This document shows, piece by piece, positions 34,039 through 42,575 of a stretch of 64,000 nucleotides of DNA (positions are counted from its first letter, which is position 1; each line of letters starts with the position of its first letter). The notes under the pieces were generated by a model. It worked only from the letters and a program-made list of their open reading frames with translations, was not told where the DNA came from and ran no database searches. Source of the stretch: Pseudomonadota bacterium (GTDB lineage: Bacteria > Myxococcota_A > UBA796 > CAJQPC01). Position numbers and translations under genes: made by a program. Where the stretch lies: NCBI GenBank assembly GCA_024228935.1, contig JAAESX010000048.1:42613-106612 (forward strand), written 5' to 3'.

Positions 34039-35672
34039 TGGCCACACTCGTTGGAATCGATCTGGGCGCCCACACCGTGAAGGTGGCCGTGATGGAGGGG
34101 CGCCTGGGGAAGGTGCAGCTCAAGGACTACCGGGTCCGTGCCCTGGCGCACGGCGAGGAAGAGCCCGGTGAGGCCGCCATCGCGGCGCTCTCGGGCCTGC
34201 TCGGCGAGCTCGGCCTGGAGGACACGGTCACGTATGCGATCGGCGCTCCCGGCCAGAACGTCTCGGTCCGCAGCGTGAGCCTGCCGTTCGCTGCGGCCGA
34301 CCGGATCCAGAAGACGCTGGCGTTCGAGCTCGAAGGGTACGTGCCCTTCGACCTGGACGACTTCGTCCTCGACCACCGCATCCACCCGAACGAGCATGGG
34401 GCCCGCGTGCTCTGCGGCCTGGCGCCGAAGGACGGCATCCGCGCGCTGCTCGGTCGACTGGCCGCAGTCGGCGTGGACCCGAAGCACGTGGTGCTCGATG
34501 CGGATGTGCTCGGCACGTTCGCGGATCGGGACGGCGGCGTCCAGGCCATCGTCGACGTCGGTCACGACCGCACGCTGGTCGCCATCACCCGCGGAAACGA
34601 GCACCTGACCGTCCGCACGCTGTCCGTCGGCGGTCGCGCGCTCACTCAGGCGCTCGTCGACGAGCTGGGCCTGGAGTGGCGCGACGCCGAGGGCGAGAAG
34701 CACGCGGCCTCGCTCGGGTCAGCTCCGCTCGCCGTCGCCGAGTGGGAAGAGGACGAGCAGACCCAGCCGGGCATGCTCCGCCAGAAGGACGCCGCGGGGG
34801 TCGACACGGTCCTCAAGGCGGCGCTCGGTCCGCTGTTCGCCCAGCTCCGCTCGACGCTGATCGCGGCCGAGGACGAGCTCGGTCACGGCATCGACGAGGT
34901 GCTGCTCACGGGTGGAACGGCCTCGCTCGAGGGTCTGTCCGGGCTGCTCGCCGACAACCTGGGTGTGCCGGTCCGCCGGGTCGACGTCTCCCCCGAGGCC
35001 GACGACCTGGGCGACGCCGGACGCTTCGCCCTGGCCCATGCGCTCGCGCTGCGGGCCGCGGGTATGACGGGCGGCCAGGAGATCCAGTTCCGCCACGGCG
35101 AGTTCGCCTACAAGGGCGACATCGCCATGCTGCGGACCGCGCTGGGCTTCGGGCTCGTCGCCGCGCTGATGTTCTGCGTCGTCGGCACGGGGCTCTTCGC
35201 GCTGCGGACGGTCCAGTACCAGTCGGAGATCGGCGCGGTCGAGGAGCAGATCGCCGCGTCCCTGCTCGAGACCTTCCCGGACGTGTCCCAGGACAAGGCC
35301 AACGACCCGACGATGGCCCGCGCGATCATGCTCGAGAAGACGACCGAGGTCGTCGAGAAGGTCGACGCGCTGGGCGCGACGGTCGGGGGTGAGCCGCCCA
35401 CGCTGGTCACCCTGAAGGAGATCAGCGAGGCGCTGCCCAAGGCCGACGAGGCCAAGGTCGACGTCAAGGAGCTGACCATCTCCAACACCGGCGTCTCGAT
35501 GAAGGCCGAGACCACCGGGTACGAGGCCGCCGCCAGCATCGAGGCCGGCCTGCGGGACAACACGCGGTTCAAGTCCGCCAAGAAGGCGGATGAGAAGAAG
35601 CTGGGCGATGGCATCAGCTTCAGCCTGTCGATTCCCTTCGAAGAAGAAGAAGCAGAGGAGGTGGACGGATGA
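34038..35672 (+). CDS. gspL: GspL platform protein with full PilM-type actin-like domain
   Basis: A 544-residue protein. Residues 1-350 form an actin/FtsA-like ATPase domain of PilM type, with the phosphate-1 loop GIDLGAHTVKVAVM and LLTGGTASLEGL; a transmembrane helix at about 370-392 (GFGLVAALMFCVVGTGLFAL) leads to a periplasmic ferredoxin-like part. GspL recruits GspE to the platform. The nucleotide-binding features are better kept than in enterobacterial GspL. ATG 34038 overlaps the gspK stop (TGATG). Confidence 0.9.
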   Translation: MATLVGIDLGAHTVKVAVMEGRLGKVQLKDYRVRALAHGEEEPGEAAIAALSGLLGELGLEDTVTYAIGAPGQNVSVRSVSLPFAAADRIQKTLAFELEGYVPFDLDDFVLDHRIHPNEHGARVLCGLAPKDGIRALLGRLAAVGVDPKHVVLDADVLGTFADRDGGVQAIVDVGHDRTLVAITRGNEHLTVRTLSVGGRALTQALVDELGLEWRDAEGEKHAASLGSAPLAVAEWEEDEQTQPGMLRQKDAAGVDTVLKAALGPLFAQLRSTLIAAEDELGHGIDEVLLTGGTASLEGLSGLLADNLGVPVRRVDVSPEADDLGDAGRFALAHALALRAAGMTGGQEIQFRHGEFAYKGDIAMLRTALGFGLVAALMFCVVGTGLFALRTVQYQSEIGAVEEQIAASLLETFPDVSQDKANDPTMARAIMLEKTTEVVEKVDALGATVGGEPPTLVTLKEISEALPKADEAKVDVKELTISNTGVSMKAETTGYEAAASIEAGLRDNTRFKSAKKADEKKLGDGISFSLSIPFEEEEAEEVDG

Positions 35673-36259
35673 GCGCCATTCGTCGACGCATCGAAGGGGT
35701 CACCGCGCGGTTCGACGCCGTCCTGGACGGCATGTCCGCGCGTGACCGGAAGCTCCTCATCGGCCTGGCCGGGTTCGCCCTGCTGGCGCTCATGGGTGGT
35801 GGGTTCTCGCTCATCTCTGGCTCGCTGGACGCGATGGAACTCGAGCTCGATCAGCGCCGCCAGGACCTGGCCTACGTCGAGGCGCTCAAGGGCGACTACG
35901 CCGACAGCAGCGCCCAGCTGGCCGACATCGAGACCGAGCTGCAGAAGCACCAGGACACGTCGCTCTCGGCGTTCATGGAACAAGCGGCGAGCAAGGCCGG
36001 TATCCGGGAGCGACTGGACTCCGTCCGGGAGAACTCGGTCGTCGAGCTCGGAGCGCTGGTGCAGAAGAACCACACGGTCAGTCTCAGCAAGATCAGCCTC
36101 GAGCAGGCGCTCGACTTCCTCTACGAGATCGAGGGCACGGGCTACCCGCTGCGGGTCAGCAACGCGAACTTCAAGGTCGTGAAGGTGAAGGGCGAGAAGC
36201 TCCTGAACCTGCGGCTCGAGGTCGCGGCCTACAGCCTGCTGCAGACGGAGGAGGGATGA
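35669..36259 (+). CDS. gspM: Type II secretion protein GspM
   Basis: A 196-residue bitopic protein: a short cytoplasmic N-terminus, a transmembrane helix near residues 30-52 (LLIGLAGFALLALMGGGFSL), a coiled coil with QRRQDLAYVEALKGDYADS, and a ferredoxin-like periplasmic domain (SLEQALDFLYEIEG, VSNANFKVVKVKGEKL) that dimerises with GspL. Overlaps gspL and gspN by 4 bases each. Confidence 0.88.
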   Translation: MSAIRRRIEGVTARFDAVLDGMSARDRKLLIGLAGFALLALMGGGFSLISGSLDAMELELDQRRQDLAYVEALKGDYADSSAQLADIETELQKHQDTSLSAFMEQAASKAGIRERLDSVRENSVVELGALVQKNHTVSLSKISLEQALDFLYEIEGTGYPLRVSNANFKVVKVKGEKLLNLRLEVAAYSLLQTEEG

Positions 36260-37548
36260 TCCAGAAGCTCGTCGTCACCGTCCTGGGCATTGCCTGGGCG
36301 CTGATGTTCTTCCTGCTGGGCCTGAACCTGACGTTCCCCGGCGAGGCCGCCCGGGATCGGCTCGTGTACGAGGTCGACGACCAGTCGCGCGGCGGCATGC
36401 TGCTCGAGCTGTCGGACGTCTCGCCCTGGCGGGTCACCGGAGCGACGCTCCACGACGTCGCGCTCTACGAGGTGCCGACCACGCGCCGAGGGCAGACCAA
36501 GCCGCCTGAGCTCCTGCTGCGAGCGGACTCCGTCTCCGCGCGGGCGATGGCCTCGAAGGCGATCTCCGCCGACGTGGGCGTCGTGCTCGATGCCGACCTC
36601 TACGACGGCAACCTGTCCGGCACCGTGGTCCAGCTCGACGAGACCGTCTCGGACGTGGATCTGGTCGCCGAGGACCTCGACCTGTCCCGGTACCCCTTCG
36701 AGGGTGACGAGTGGGTCGTCGACGTCGGAGGCCGCGTCCAGCTGCTGGTCGACGTGCTGTTCGACGGCTCCGACGTGAAGAAGAGCAACGGCGAGGTCAC
36801 CCTCGAGATCCCCGGCCTGGAGATCAAGGAGGGGTCCAACGCGATGGGCTTCGACCTGCCGGCGATGGTGTTCAGCGAGGCCGAGCTGGTCCTGGACATC
36901 GACGACGGCGTGGCCGAGGTCGACACGGGCTCGCTCCGCTCGGATGTGCTCGACGCCGACATCTCCGGCGGGATCGACCTGGCGATGCCCTTCAAGCGCA
37001 GCCGGCTGAACCTGGCCATCGAGCTCACGCTCCACGACGAGAAGCTCGAGACGCTGGTGGGGCTCATGCCCGACATCAAGCGGAGCAAGACAGAAGACGG
37101 TGCCTACCGTGGCTCGACCACCGGCACATTCGAGCGCCCGGGCTGGCGCTGGGACCGTGGCGCGTCGAAGGCCGCGGCGGTCACACGGACGCCGACGATC
37201 AGCCGGACCCCGGCGATCGACGACGACCCCGAGGCTCGCCGCACGGCGCGCCAGGACCGCATCCGCGAGCGGCGGGACCGCATGAACGCCGAGAGCGCCG
37301 AGCGGCCTGGGCGTGCGGACGAGGACGAGTACGAGGACGACGAGTACGACGAGTACGAAGACGACGAGTTCGAGGACGAGTTCGAGGACGACTTCGAGGA
37401 CGAGCGCCTGGACGAGCCGATGGAGTACCGTCGGGCGCCGCCCGCCGACATGCCGGATCGCGGCCCCATCGGTCTGCCGGAGCCGGACTACGACGACATC
37501 CCGCCTCCGGACTTCGAGGACGACTTCGATCAGCGGCCGCCGGGCTGA
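36256..37548 (+). CDS. gspN: Type II secretion protein GspN with acidic C-terminal tail
   Basis: A 430-residue GspN-family protein: an N-terminal anchor (VTVLGIAWALMFFLLGLNL) and a beta-rich periplasmic body of AsmA-like type (residues about 35-275, for example GSLRSDVLDADISGGIDLAM). The last 130 residues are low complexity: an Arg-rich segment, then Asp/Glu with regularly spaced Tyr and Phe (DEYEDDEYDEYEDDEFED), then Pro/Asp-rich sequence. This tail is not part of the family fold and may bind calcium or basic substrates. Last gene of the operon; the next gene is convergent after 22 bp. Confidence 0.85.
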   Translation: MIQKLVVTVLGIAWALMFFLLGLNLTFPGEAARDRLVYEVDDQSRGGMLLELSDVSPWRVTGATLHDVALYEVPTTRRGQTKPPELLLRADSVSARAMASKAISADVGVVLDADLYDGNLSGTVVQLDETVSDVDLVAEDLDLSRYPFEGDEWVVDVGGRVQLLVDVLFDGSDVKKSNGEVTLEIPGLEIKEGSNAMGFDLPAMVFSEAELVLDIDDGVAEVDTGSLRSDVLDADISGGIDLAMPFKRSRLNLAIELTLHDEKLETLVGLMPDIKRSKTEDGAYRGSTTGTFERPGWRWDRGASKAAAVTRTPTISRTPAIDDDPEARRTARQDRIRERRDRMNAESAERPGRADEDEYEDDEYDEYEDDEFEDEFEDDFEDERLDEPMEYRRAPPADMPDRGPIGLPEPDYDDIPPPDFEDDFDQRPPG

Positions 37549-37570
37549 GAGGACGCGAGGTCGTCTGGCC

Positions 37571-39583
37571 CTAGCGGCGTTCCTGGGCCGCGATGGCGCG
37601 ATGGATCTGCTGCAGCAGCATGTCGACGCCCGGCTGCATCGGTGTCCGTTCCTTGACCCGTGCGGCTCGACCCTTGGCTCGCGGCAGGATCCCGGAGTCC
37701 AACTCGGCCTGGGCCAGGAACATCTGCACGTCGTCGTCGCTGGTGTCGAAGCAGTCCGACAGGCGCATCATCTCCAGCCCGTCGTCGCGCAGTCGGGCCT
37801 GATCGGCGCCGGTCTTCTGCTCGGCCAGGCGCCACTGGGCCCAGCCCTGCCAGCCCATGTACCGGGCGTTGTTCAGGTCGCCCTTGAGTGCGGTTCGGAA
37901 GCACTTCACGGCCATGTCCCAGTCCTTGAGTCGGACGCCGCGACGACCCTGCTCGAAGACCTGTTCTTCCTTGGTCGCGACCAGATCGGGCTCCTCGCCG
38001 ATCGGCTTCGCGTTCCTGATGGCGGCGTCCACCATCGCCGCGATCTCCTCGGCGATCTCCCGCGCTTCGTCGGGGTTCTCCGGGTCGTCCATGATGCCGT
38101 GGTAGCGGTACAGCATCCGGTCCGCGGCCGAGCGGATCTGGCCGCGGTCCTCGGTCGGGGGGATGCCGAGCACGATCCATGCGTCGGCGCGAGCGAGCTG
38201 GTCCCGCTCGCGGCGAAGGCGCTCGATCATCAGGGAGTGATCCACGGCGCTCGGCGGCGGCCCGACCGGCTCTTGCGCGCGCACCCGACCCCCGCGCTCG
38301 TCGTCCCCGGCCCGAACCCGCCCGGAGCGGCGACCGCGCCGGTCCTCGACGAGATCCGGCATCGGCGCCGTCTCGAGCGCGCGTCGGTAGTTGGCCTTCT
38401 TCGAGGCCTTCGCCTTGCGGACGCTGGCGAACTTGAACAGTCCGAGCCTCTCCAGCGCCGACAGCTGCTCGCCGACCCCGCTGTTCGTCGAGTTCAGGGC
38501 GTCGAGCAGGGCGTGGACCGACAGGTAGGGGTCGGCGCTCTCCGCCAGCCGCTTGACGTCGCGATGGACCGGGAGCTCCTCGAGCGCCGCGGGGAATGCG
38601 CAGTCCTCGAGGGCCTTGTCGCCGTGGCGAAGGATGAAGTCGGGGTCCGCGAGTTCGATCGCGGTGCGCCACAGCAGCTTCGAGAACGCGAGCCGGCGGT
38701 TGTTCGACTCGCTGCGTGTCTCGGAGAACTTGAGCTCGAGCCGGGACTCGAGCGCCTCCTGCACGAAGATCTCGGACATGACGTCGTTCGGCGCGCCGTC
38801 GGCGAACGCGGCGCTTCCGGGGTGTCCCTTCGCGGTGACCGTTCCGGCCAGGCGCCGGGCCCACACTCGAGTCAGCTTGCGGAGGATGCTGACGTTCAGC
38901 AGGCGAGGGGGCTCGCTCGGCTCCTCGGGGGTCTGGGCGAACGAGGCGGCGAAGGTGGTCGTGGCCGGCGCCGGCTTCGGCTTCGGCGGCGCCTTTTCTG
39001 CTCCCCAGGCGGGGTCCTTCTCCCACGGCGCCAGCGGCCGGGGCTTGTCGCCACGCTCGGCTGGGGCGGGAGGGCGGGTGAGCGTGGGGTCGCCCCGCAC
39101 GGGCACGGTCGTCCGGACCTGGGGCCGCGGGCGCTCCAGGCCCCAGTTCGGGTCCTGCTCCCACGGGGCCTTGGGCTTCTCGCCGGCGGGCACCCGGTCT
39201 GTCGGCTGCAGCCCCGCGGGCGTCTTCAGCGCGCGCTCCAGGATGTCGACGAAGCCGAGCATGGGCAGGGGCTGCTGCGCGACGTGGGACGCGCCGTAGC
39301 GCTCGGCCAGCGCCTGCACGTCCTCGTGGGTCGGGCTCCGCTCGGTGACCAGCAGGACGTGGGCCGGCTTCTTCAGGACCTCGGCGATTCCGTCGAGCGC
39401 CTTGGCGCAGCCGTCGTCGGGCAGCTCGGCGTTCACGACCAGCACGTCCGGACGGTTGGCGCGCGCGCTCGCCCGGGCGCCGGACGGGTCCGGGGTCGCG
39501 GCCACGTCGATGCGCTCGGGCCGGAGCTGGTCCCGTAGCAACCGGGCGAACCCGACGTTGTCATCGACGATCAAGACCCGCAT
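37571..39583 (-). CDS. Pseudo-receiver protein with J-like and TPR-like C-terminal parts
   Basis: A 670-residue multidomain cytoplasmic protein. Residues 1-120 are a CheY-like receiver, but the phosphoacceptor position reads Asn51 (VLVVNAELPD) and the conserved Lys is replaced (QPLP), so it probably cannot be phosphorylated. Two matching motifs, PWEQDPNWG and PWEKDPAWG, follow in a Pro-rich linker. A helical middle domain (residues 220-400) precedes a J-like segment (IVLGIPPTEDRGQIRSAADR, without HPD) and a TPR-like end. ATG 39583 begins the receiver. Possibly regulates development or secretion; function unknown. Confidence 0.75.
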   Translation of the reverse strand: MRVLIVDDNVGFARLLRDQLRPERIDVAATPDPSGARASARANRPDVLVVNAELPDDGCAKALDGIAEVLKKPAHVLLVTERSPTHEDVQALAERYGASHVAQQPLPMLGFVDILERALKTPAGLQPTDRVPAGEKPKAPWEQDPNWGLERPRPQVRTTVPVRGDPTLTRPPAPAERGDKPRPLAPWEKDPAWGAEKAPPKPKPAPATTTFAASFAQTPEEPSEPPRLLNVSILRKLTRVWARRLAGTVTAKGHPGSAAFADGAPNDVMSEIFVQEALESRLELKFSETRSESNNRRLAFSKLLWRTAIELADPDFILRHGDKALEDCAFPAALEELPVHRDVKRLAESADPYLSVHALLDALNSTNSGVGEQLSALERLGLFKFASVRKAKASKKANYRRALETAPMPDLVEDRRGRRSGRVRAGDDERGGRVRAQEPVGPPPSAVDHSLMIERLRRERDQLARADAWIVLGIPPTEDRGQIRSAADRMLYRYHGIMDDPENPDEAREIAEEIAAMVDAAIRNAKPIGEEPDLVATKEEQVFEQGRRGVRLKDWDMAVKCFRTALKGDLNNARYMGWQGWAQWRLAEQKTGADQARLRDDGLEMMRLSDCFDTSDDDVQMFLAQAELDSGILPRAKGRAARVKERTPMQPGVDMLLQQIHRAIAAQERR

Positions 39584-39639
39584 TCCCAGCTGCCGCCTCG
39601 CTTGCCGGTCATCTTCCCACACGCGGGATAGAGCGAGGC

Positions 39640-40872
39640 ATGACACCGGACTGCGAGGCGGTGGCCTGGGCGCTCCGCGACGAACCGGACCTGTGCTGGA
39701 TCGATCGCGGGGAGCGAGGCTTCTTCGTGTGGGGCGCGACCGCCTCGGCCGACTCGATCGAGGCGGGTCGAGCGCTGCTGCGACCGGCGACCCGGCGGTC
39801 CGGCGAGTTCGTGAGCGGGGTCGTCGGCTACGTGGGCTACGAGGCCGGCCGCGAGGTCGAGCGCATGCCGGAGCCCAGCGGCTCGAGGCTCCTGCCTGAC
39901 GTCGGGCTCCGTCGCTACGAGGGCGCGCTCCGGTACGACGGCACGATCTGGTCGACGAGCGGGCCCCCGAGCTTCTGCTCTCGGGCGCGACGGGCGCTGG
40001 CCGAAGCCGGCGCGCCCCCACGATCCAGGGCCACCGGTCGGGTGGTGGACGTGGGGGACCCGGCGGCGTTCGTCGCCGGGGTCGAGCGTGTCCTGCGCTG
40101 GATCGCCGAGGGCGACCACTACCAGGTCAACCTGGCGCGAGCGCTCCGCATCGCTGGCGTCGGGGACCCGCTCCTGGCCTGGCTCCGGCTGCGTCCGGCG
40201 ACCTGGGGGGCGTTCCTGGCGGTGCCCGGGGGGCATGTGCTGTCGAGCTCGCCTGAGTTGTTCCTCCGGATCCGCGATGGCCGGGTCGTCAGCCGTCCGA
40301 TCAAGGGGACGCGCCCCGTCGGGCTCGAGGCGGATCTGGAGATGGACCCCAAGGAGCGCGCCGAGCTGACGATGATCGTCGACCTCGTCCGGAACGATCT
40401 GGGCCGGATCTGCGTGCCTGGGAGTGTCGTCGCGGGACCTCGGACGCTGCGCGCATTGCCGACGCTCCTCCACGCCGAGCAGGAGGTGTCGGGCGAGCTG
40501 GCCGGGGACGCGTTCGACGCGATCGCCGCCGCGTTCCCCCCGGGCTCGGTCACAGGCGCTCCGAAGGTCCAGGCGATGGCCCGCATCCGCGAGCTCGAGC
40601 CCGTGCCGCGCGGGGTCTACACCGGCGCCATCGGCTGGTTCGACGACGGCGGGGACGCCGAGCTGTCCGTGGCCATCCGGACGGCGACCGTGGTCGACGA
40701 CGTCGCGACCGTGCACGTCGGGTGCGGGCTGGTCGCGGACTCGATCCCGGCGCGCGAGCTCGAGGAGAGCGACCTGAAGGCCAAGGCGCTGGTTCAGGCG
40801 CTCGTGAACCCTCTGGCGGCCGCCTCGACGTCGTCCGAGGTGCAGATCGCCGAGATGACCGCCCAGGCCTGA
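39640..40872 (+). CDS. pabB: Aminodeoxychorismate synthase component I
   Basis: A 410-residue chorismate-utilising enzyme that makes 4-amino-4-deoxychorismate from chorismate and ammonia for folate synthesis. Motifs of the catalytic domain are GDHYQVNLARAL, LSSSPELFLRI, PIKGTRPVG (PabB form), IVDLVRNDLGRIC and GSVTGAPKVQAM. No glutaminase (PabA/TrpG) is in the window. Anthranilate synthase TrpE is the alternative, but PIKGTRP and length fit PabB better. Its last 79 bases overlap the convergent thiE gene. Confidence 0.88.
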   Translation: MTPDCEAVAWALRDEPDLCWIDRGERGFFVWGATASADSIEAGRALLRPATRRSGEFVSGVVGYVGYEAGREVERMPEPSGSRLLPDVGLRRYEGALRYDGTIWSTSGPPSFCSRARRALAEAGAPPRSRATGRVVDVGDPAAFVAGVERVLRWIAEGDHYQVNLARALRIAGVGDPLLAWLRLRPATWGAFLAVPGGHVLSSSPELFLRIRDGRVVSRPIKGTRPVGLEADLEMDPKERAELTMIVDLVRNDLGRICVPGSVVAGPRTLRALPTLLHAEQEVSGELAGDAFDAIAAAFPPGSVTGAPKVQAMARIRELEPVPRGVYTGAIGWFDDGGDAELSVAIRTATVVDDVATVHVGCGLVADSIPARELEESDLKAKALVQALVNPLAAASTSSEVQIAEMTAQA

Positions 40873-41348
40873 GCCCGCCTGGCGACCCGAACCAGGTTGT
40901 CCGATCGGATACCGCCGATGGCGACGACCGGCACCGACGAGGCCGCGACGATGCGGGACAGCTCGTCGAGCCCTTGCGTGGGCCCAGCGTCCTTCGTCGC
41001 GGTGGGGAAGACCGGGCCGAAGCCGACGTAGTCGACGCCCTCGGCCAGGGCGGAGGCCAGCTGTGTCAGCGAGTGGGTCGAGCGACCGCGCAGGCCCACG
41101 TCCGCGGGGAACGGGCCGTCGTCCTGGCCCAGGTGCACGCCATCGCAGAGGCCAGCCAGCTCGACGTGGTCGTTCACCAGCAGGGGCACGTCGATGTGGA
41201 TGCGGCGCAGGGCGTCGGCGACCCGGTCGGTCGGCCAGTCCTTGCAGCGCACCTGGACCACGCAGGCGCCCCCGGCGGCGAGCGCGTGGGCGAGCGCGAC
41301 GGGGTCGCCGAACCCCGCGTCGGCGATGCCGTAGAGACCACGGATCAT
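40794..41348 (-). CDS. thiE: Thiamine-phosphate synthase
   Basis: A 184-residue TIM-barrel enzyme joining HMP-PP and thiazole phosphate. Motifs: VVQVRCKDW (substrate Lys), LLVNDHVELAGLCDGVHLGQDD, STHSLTQL and YVGFGPVFPTATKD, then VVAIGGI. The C-terminus extends 79 bases into the antiparallel pabB end. ATG 41348 lies in the stop of the upstream regulator-like gene (ATGA), so the two are co-transcribed. No other thiamine genes are in the window. Confidence 0.93.
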   Translation of the reverse strand: MIRGLYGIADAGFGDPVALAHALAAGGACVVQVRCKDWPTDRVADALRRIHIDVPLLVNDHVELAGLCDGVHLGQDDGPFPADVGLRGRSTHSLTQLASALAEGVDYVGFGPVFPTATKDAGPTQGLDELSRIVAASSVPVVAIGGIRSDNLVRVARRAQAWAVISAICTSDDVEAAARGFTSA

Positions 41349-42526
41349 CGGCGCGTCCCTCGTGGCCTGGGCTCGATGAGGCCGAAGCGGATGGCCTTCG
41401 CGCGGAGTGTGTTCCGTGCCACGCCCAGCAGCTCGGCCGCGGCCTTCTGGTCGCCGCCCGTGCGGCGCAGCGTCAGCTTGATGAGCGCGCGCTCGGTGGC
41501 CTCGGTGACGGCCCGATGAACGGGGGAACCCGGCTCCAGCCCATCGACGAGCTCCTGCAGCTGCCCTTCGGCGACGTCCTGGAGCTTGTCGGCGTGCTCG
41601 ACAAGCGACGCGGACGCCGGCCGGTCGACCAGCGCCCGCACGCGGGGCGGGAGGGCGCTCGCGCGGACCACGTCGCCGCGTGTGCTCGTCAGGGCCTGGA
41701 CCACGAAGCCCTCGAGCTCGCGAGCGTTGCCCGGCCAGCGATGGGCGCGGACGAGTCGCCAGAGCGCGCGGTCGAAGCGTCGTCGCGGCAGGCCCAGCCG
41801 CGCCCGATAGCGCTCCAGGTACAGGTTCACGAGCCGGCGGAGCTCGTCGGGGCGGGCCCGCAACGGGGCGAGCGCGACGTGCCTCCAGGTCGGCAGGGCG
41901 AGATGGACCCGGGAGCCCGCGCAGAGACGCCAGCCGGTCTCCTGGCAAGCCTCGGCGAGCGACTCCAGGTCGCGCTGGCCGGCCTCGGGCACGTACAGCG
42001 TCCCGGCCGGTCCTTCCGGGACGGCGGACACGGCGACCAGGGGACCGCCGCTGCCCGAGCGTGCGTGGAGCGCGCGAGCGACCCGCTTCTTGCCCGTTCC
42101 CTGCTCGCCGACGATGAGGACCGGGAGCTCGGCGGCCCCCGCGATGTCGAGCACCCGGAACGTGTCCCGACCGAGGCCGAGCAGGCGGAGCTCGCGCCGG
42201 TCTTCTCGCGCCAGGCGGCCGACCAGGCGGTTCGCGAGCAGCTGGATTCGCTCCGAGGTGATGGCCACGAGCGGCGGCGCCGGCGCCCGGATCGTGCGGA
42301 CCTGGGGGGCGTGCGACAGGCTGGCGGCCAGCCCGGCGAGCGGCTCGGGCAGCAGGCCGGGGAGGCGTCCGTCCACGAGCATCAGGCGGCAGGCGGGGGA
42401 GGACAGCTCCCGGACCAGCCCGTCCCAGTCGCCCGCCGTGCGCACCGCATGGCCGCTGCGGACGAGCGACTCGCGCATCGTCAGCCGCAGCTCCTCGTTG
42501 TCGGTGACGACCACCACGCGTGCCAT
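41345..42526 (-). CDS. Degenerate NtrC-family regulator lacking GAFTGA
   Basis: A 393-residue protein laid out like a sigma-54 activator: receiver (MARVVVVTDN, VDGRLPG with the Asp kept), AAA domain and a Fis-type helix-turn-helix (GGDQKAAAELLGVARNTL). The AAA part is shortened: Walker A survives in altered form (GEQGTGKKRVARALHA), but the GAFTGA region is deleted and the Walker B stretch reads GTLYVPEAG instead of GTLFLDE. It should therefore not activate sigma-54 polymerase, and may act as a repressor or other DNA-binding protein. It is divergent from mltD, with an inverted repeat between them. Confidence 0.82.
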   Translation of the reverse strand: MARVVVVTDNEELRLTMRESLVRSGHAVRTAGDWDGLVRELSSPACRLMLVDGRLPGLLPEPLAGLAASLSHAPQVRTIRAPAPPLVAITSERIQLLANRLVGRLAREDRRELRLLGLGRDTFRVLDIAGAAELPVLIVGEQGTGKKRVARALHARSGSGGPLVAVSAVPEGPAGTLYVPEAGQRDLESLAEACQETGWRLCAGSRVHLALPTWRHVALAPLRARPDELRRLVNLYLERYRARLGLPRRRFDRALWRLVRAHRWPGNARELEGFVVQALTSTRGDVVRASALPPRVRALVDRPASASLVEHADKLQDVAEGQLQELVDGLEPGSPVHRAVTEATERALIKLTLRRTGGDQKAAAELLGVARNTLRAKAIRFGLIEPRPRGTRR

Positions 42527-42530
42527 GCCA

Positions 42531-42550
42531 GCCGGTATCCGGTTACCGGC
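42531..42550. promoter_or_regulatory. Inverted repeat between regulator and mltD (candidate operator)
   Basis: Arms GCCGGTA and TACCGGC are perfect 7-bp inverted copies around a 6-bp spacer, centred in the 49-bp gap between the two divergent starts. A Fis-type helix-turn-helix dimer could bind here and control both genes. Confidence 0.5.
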
Positions 42551-42575
42551 CGCTGTTCTCTCGGGGTGCTCCCGC

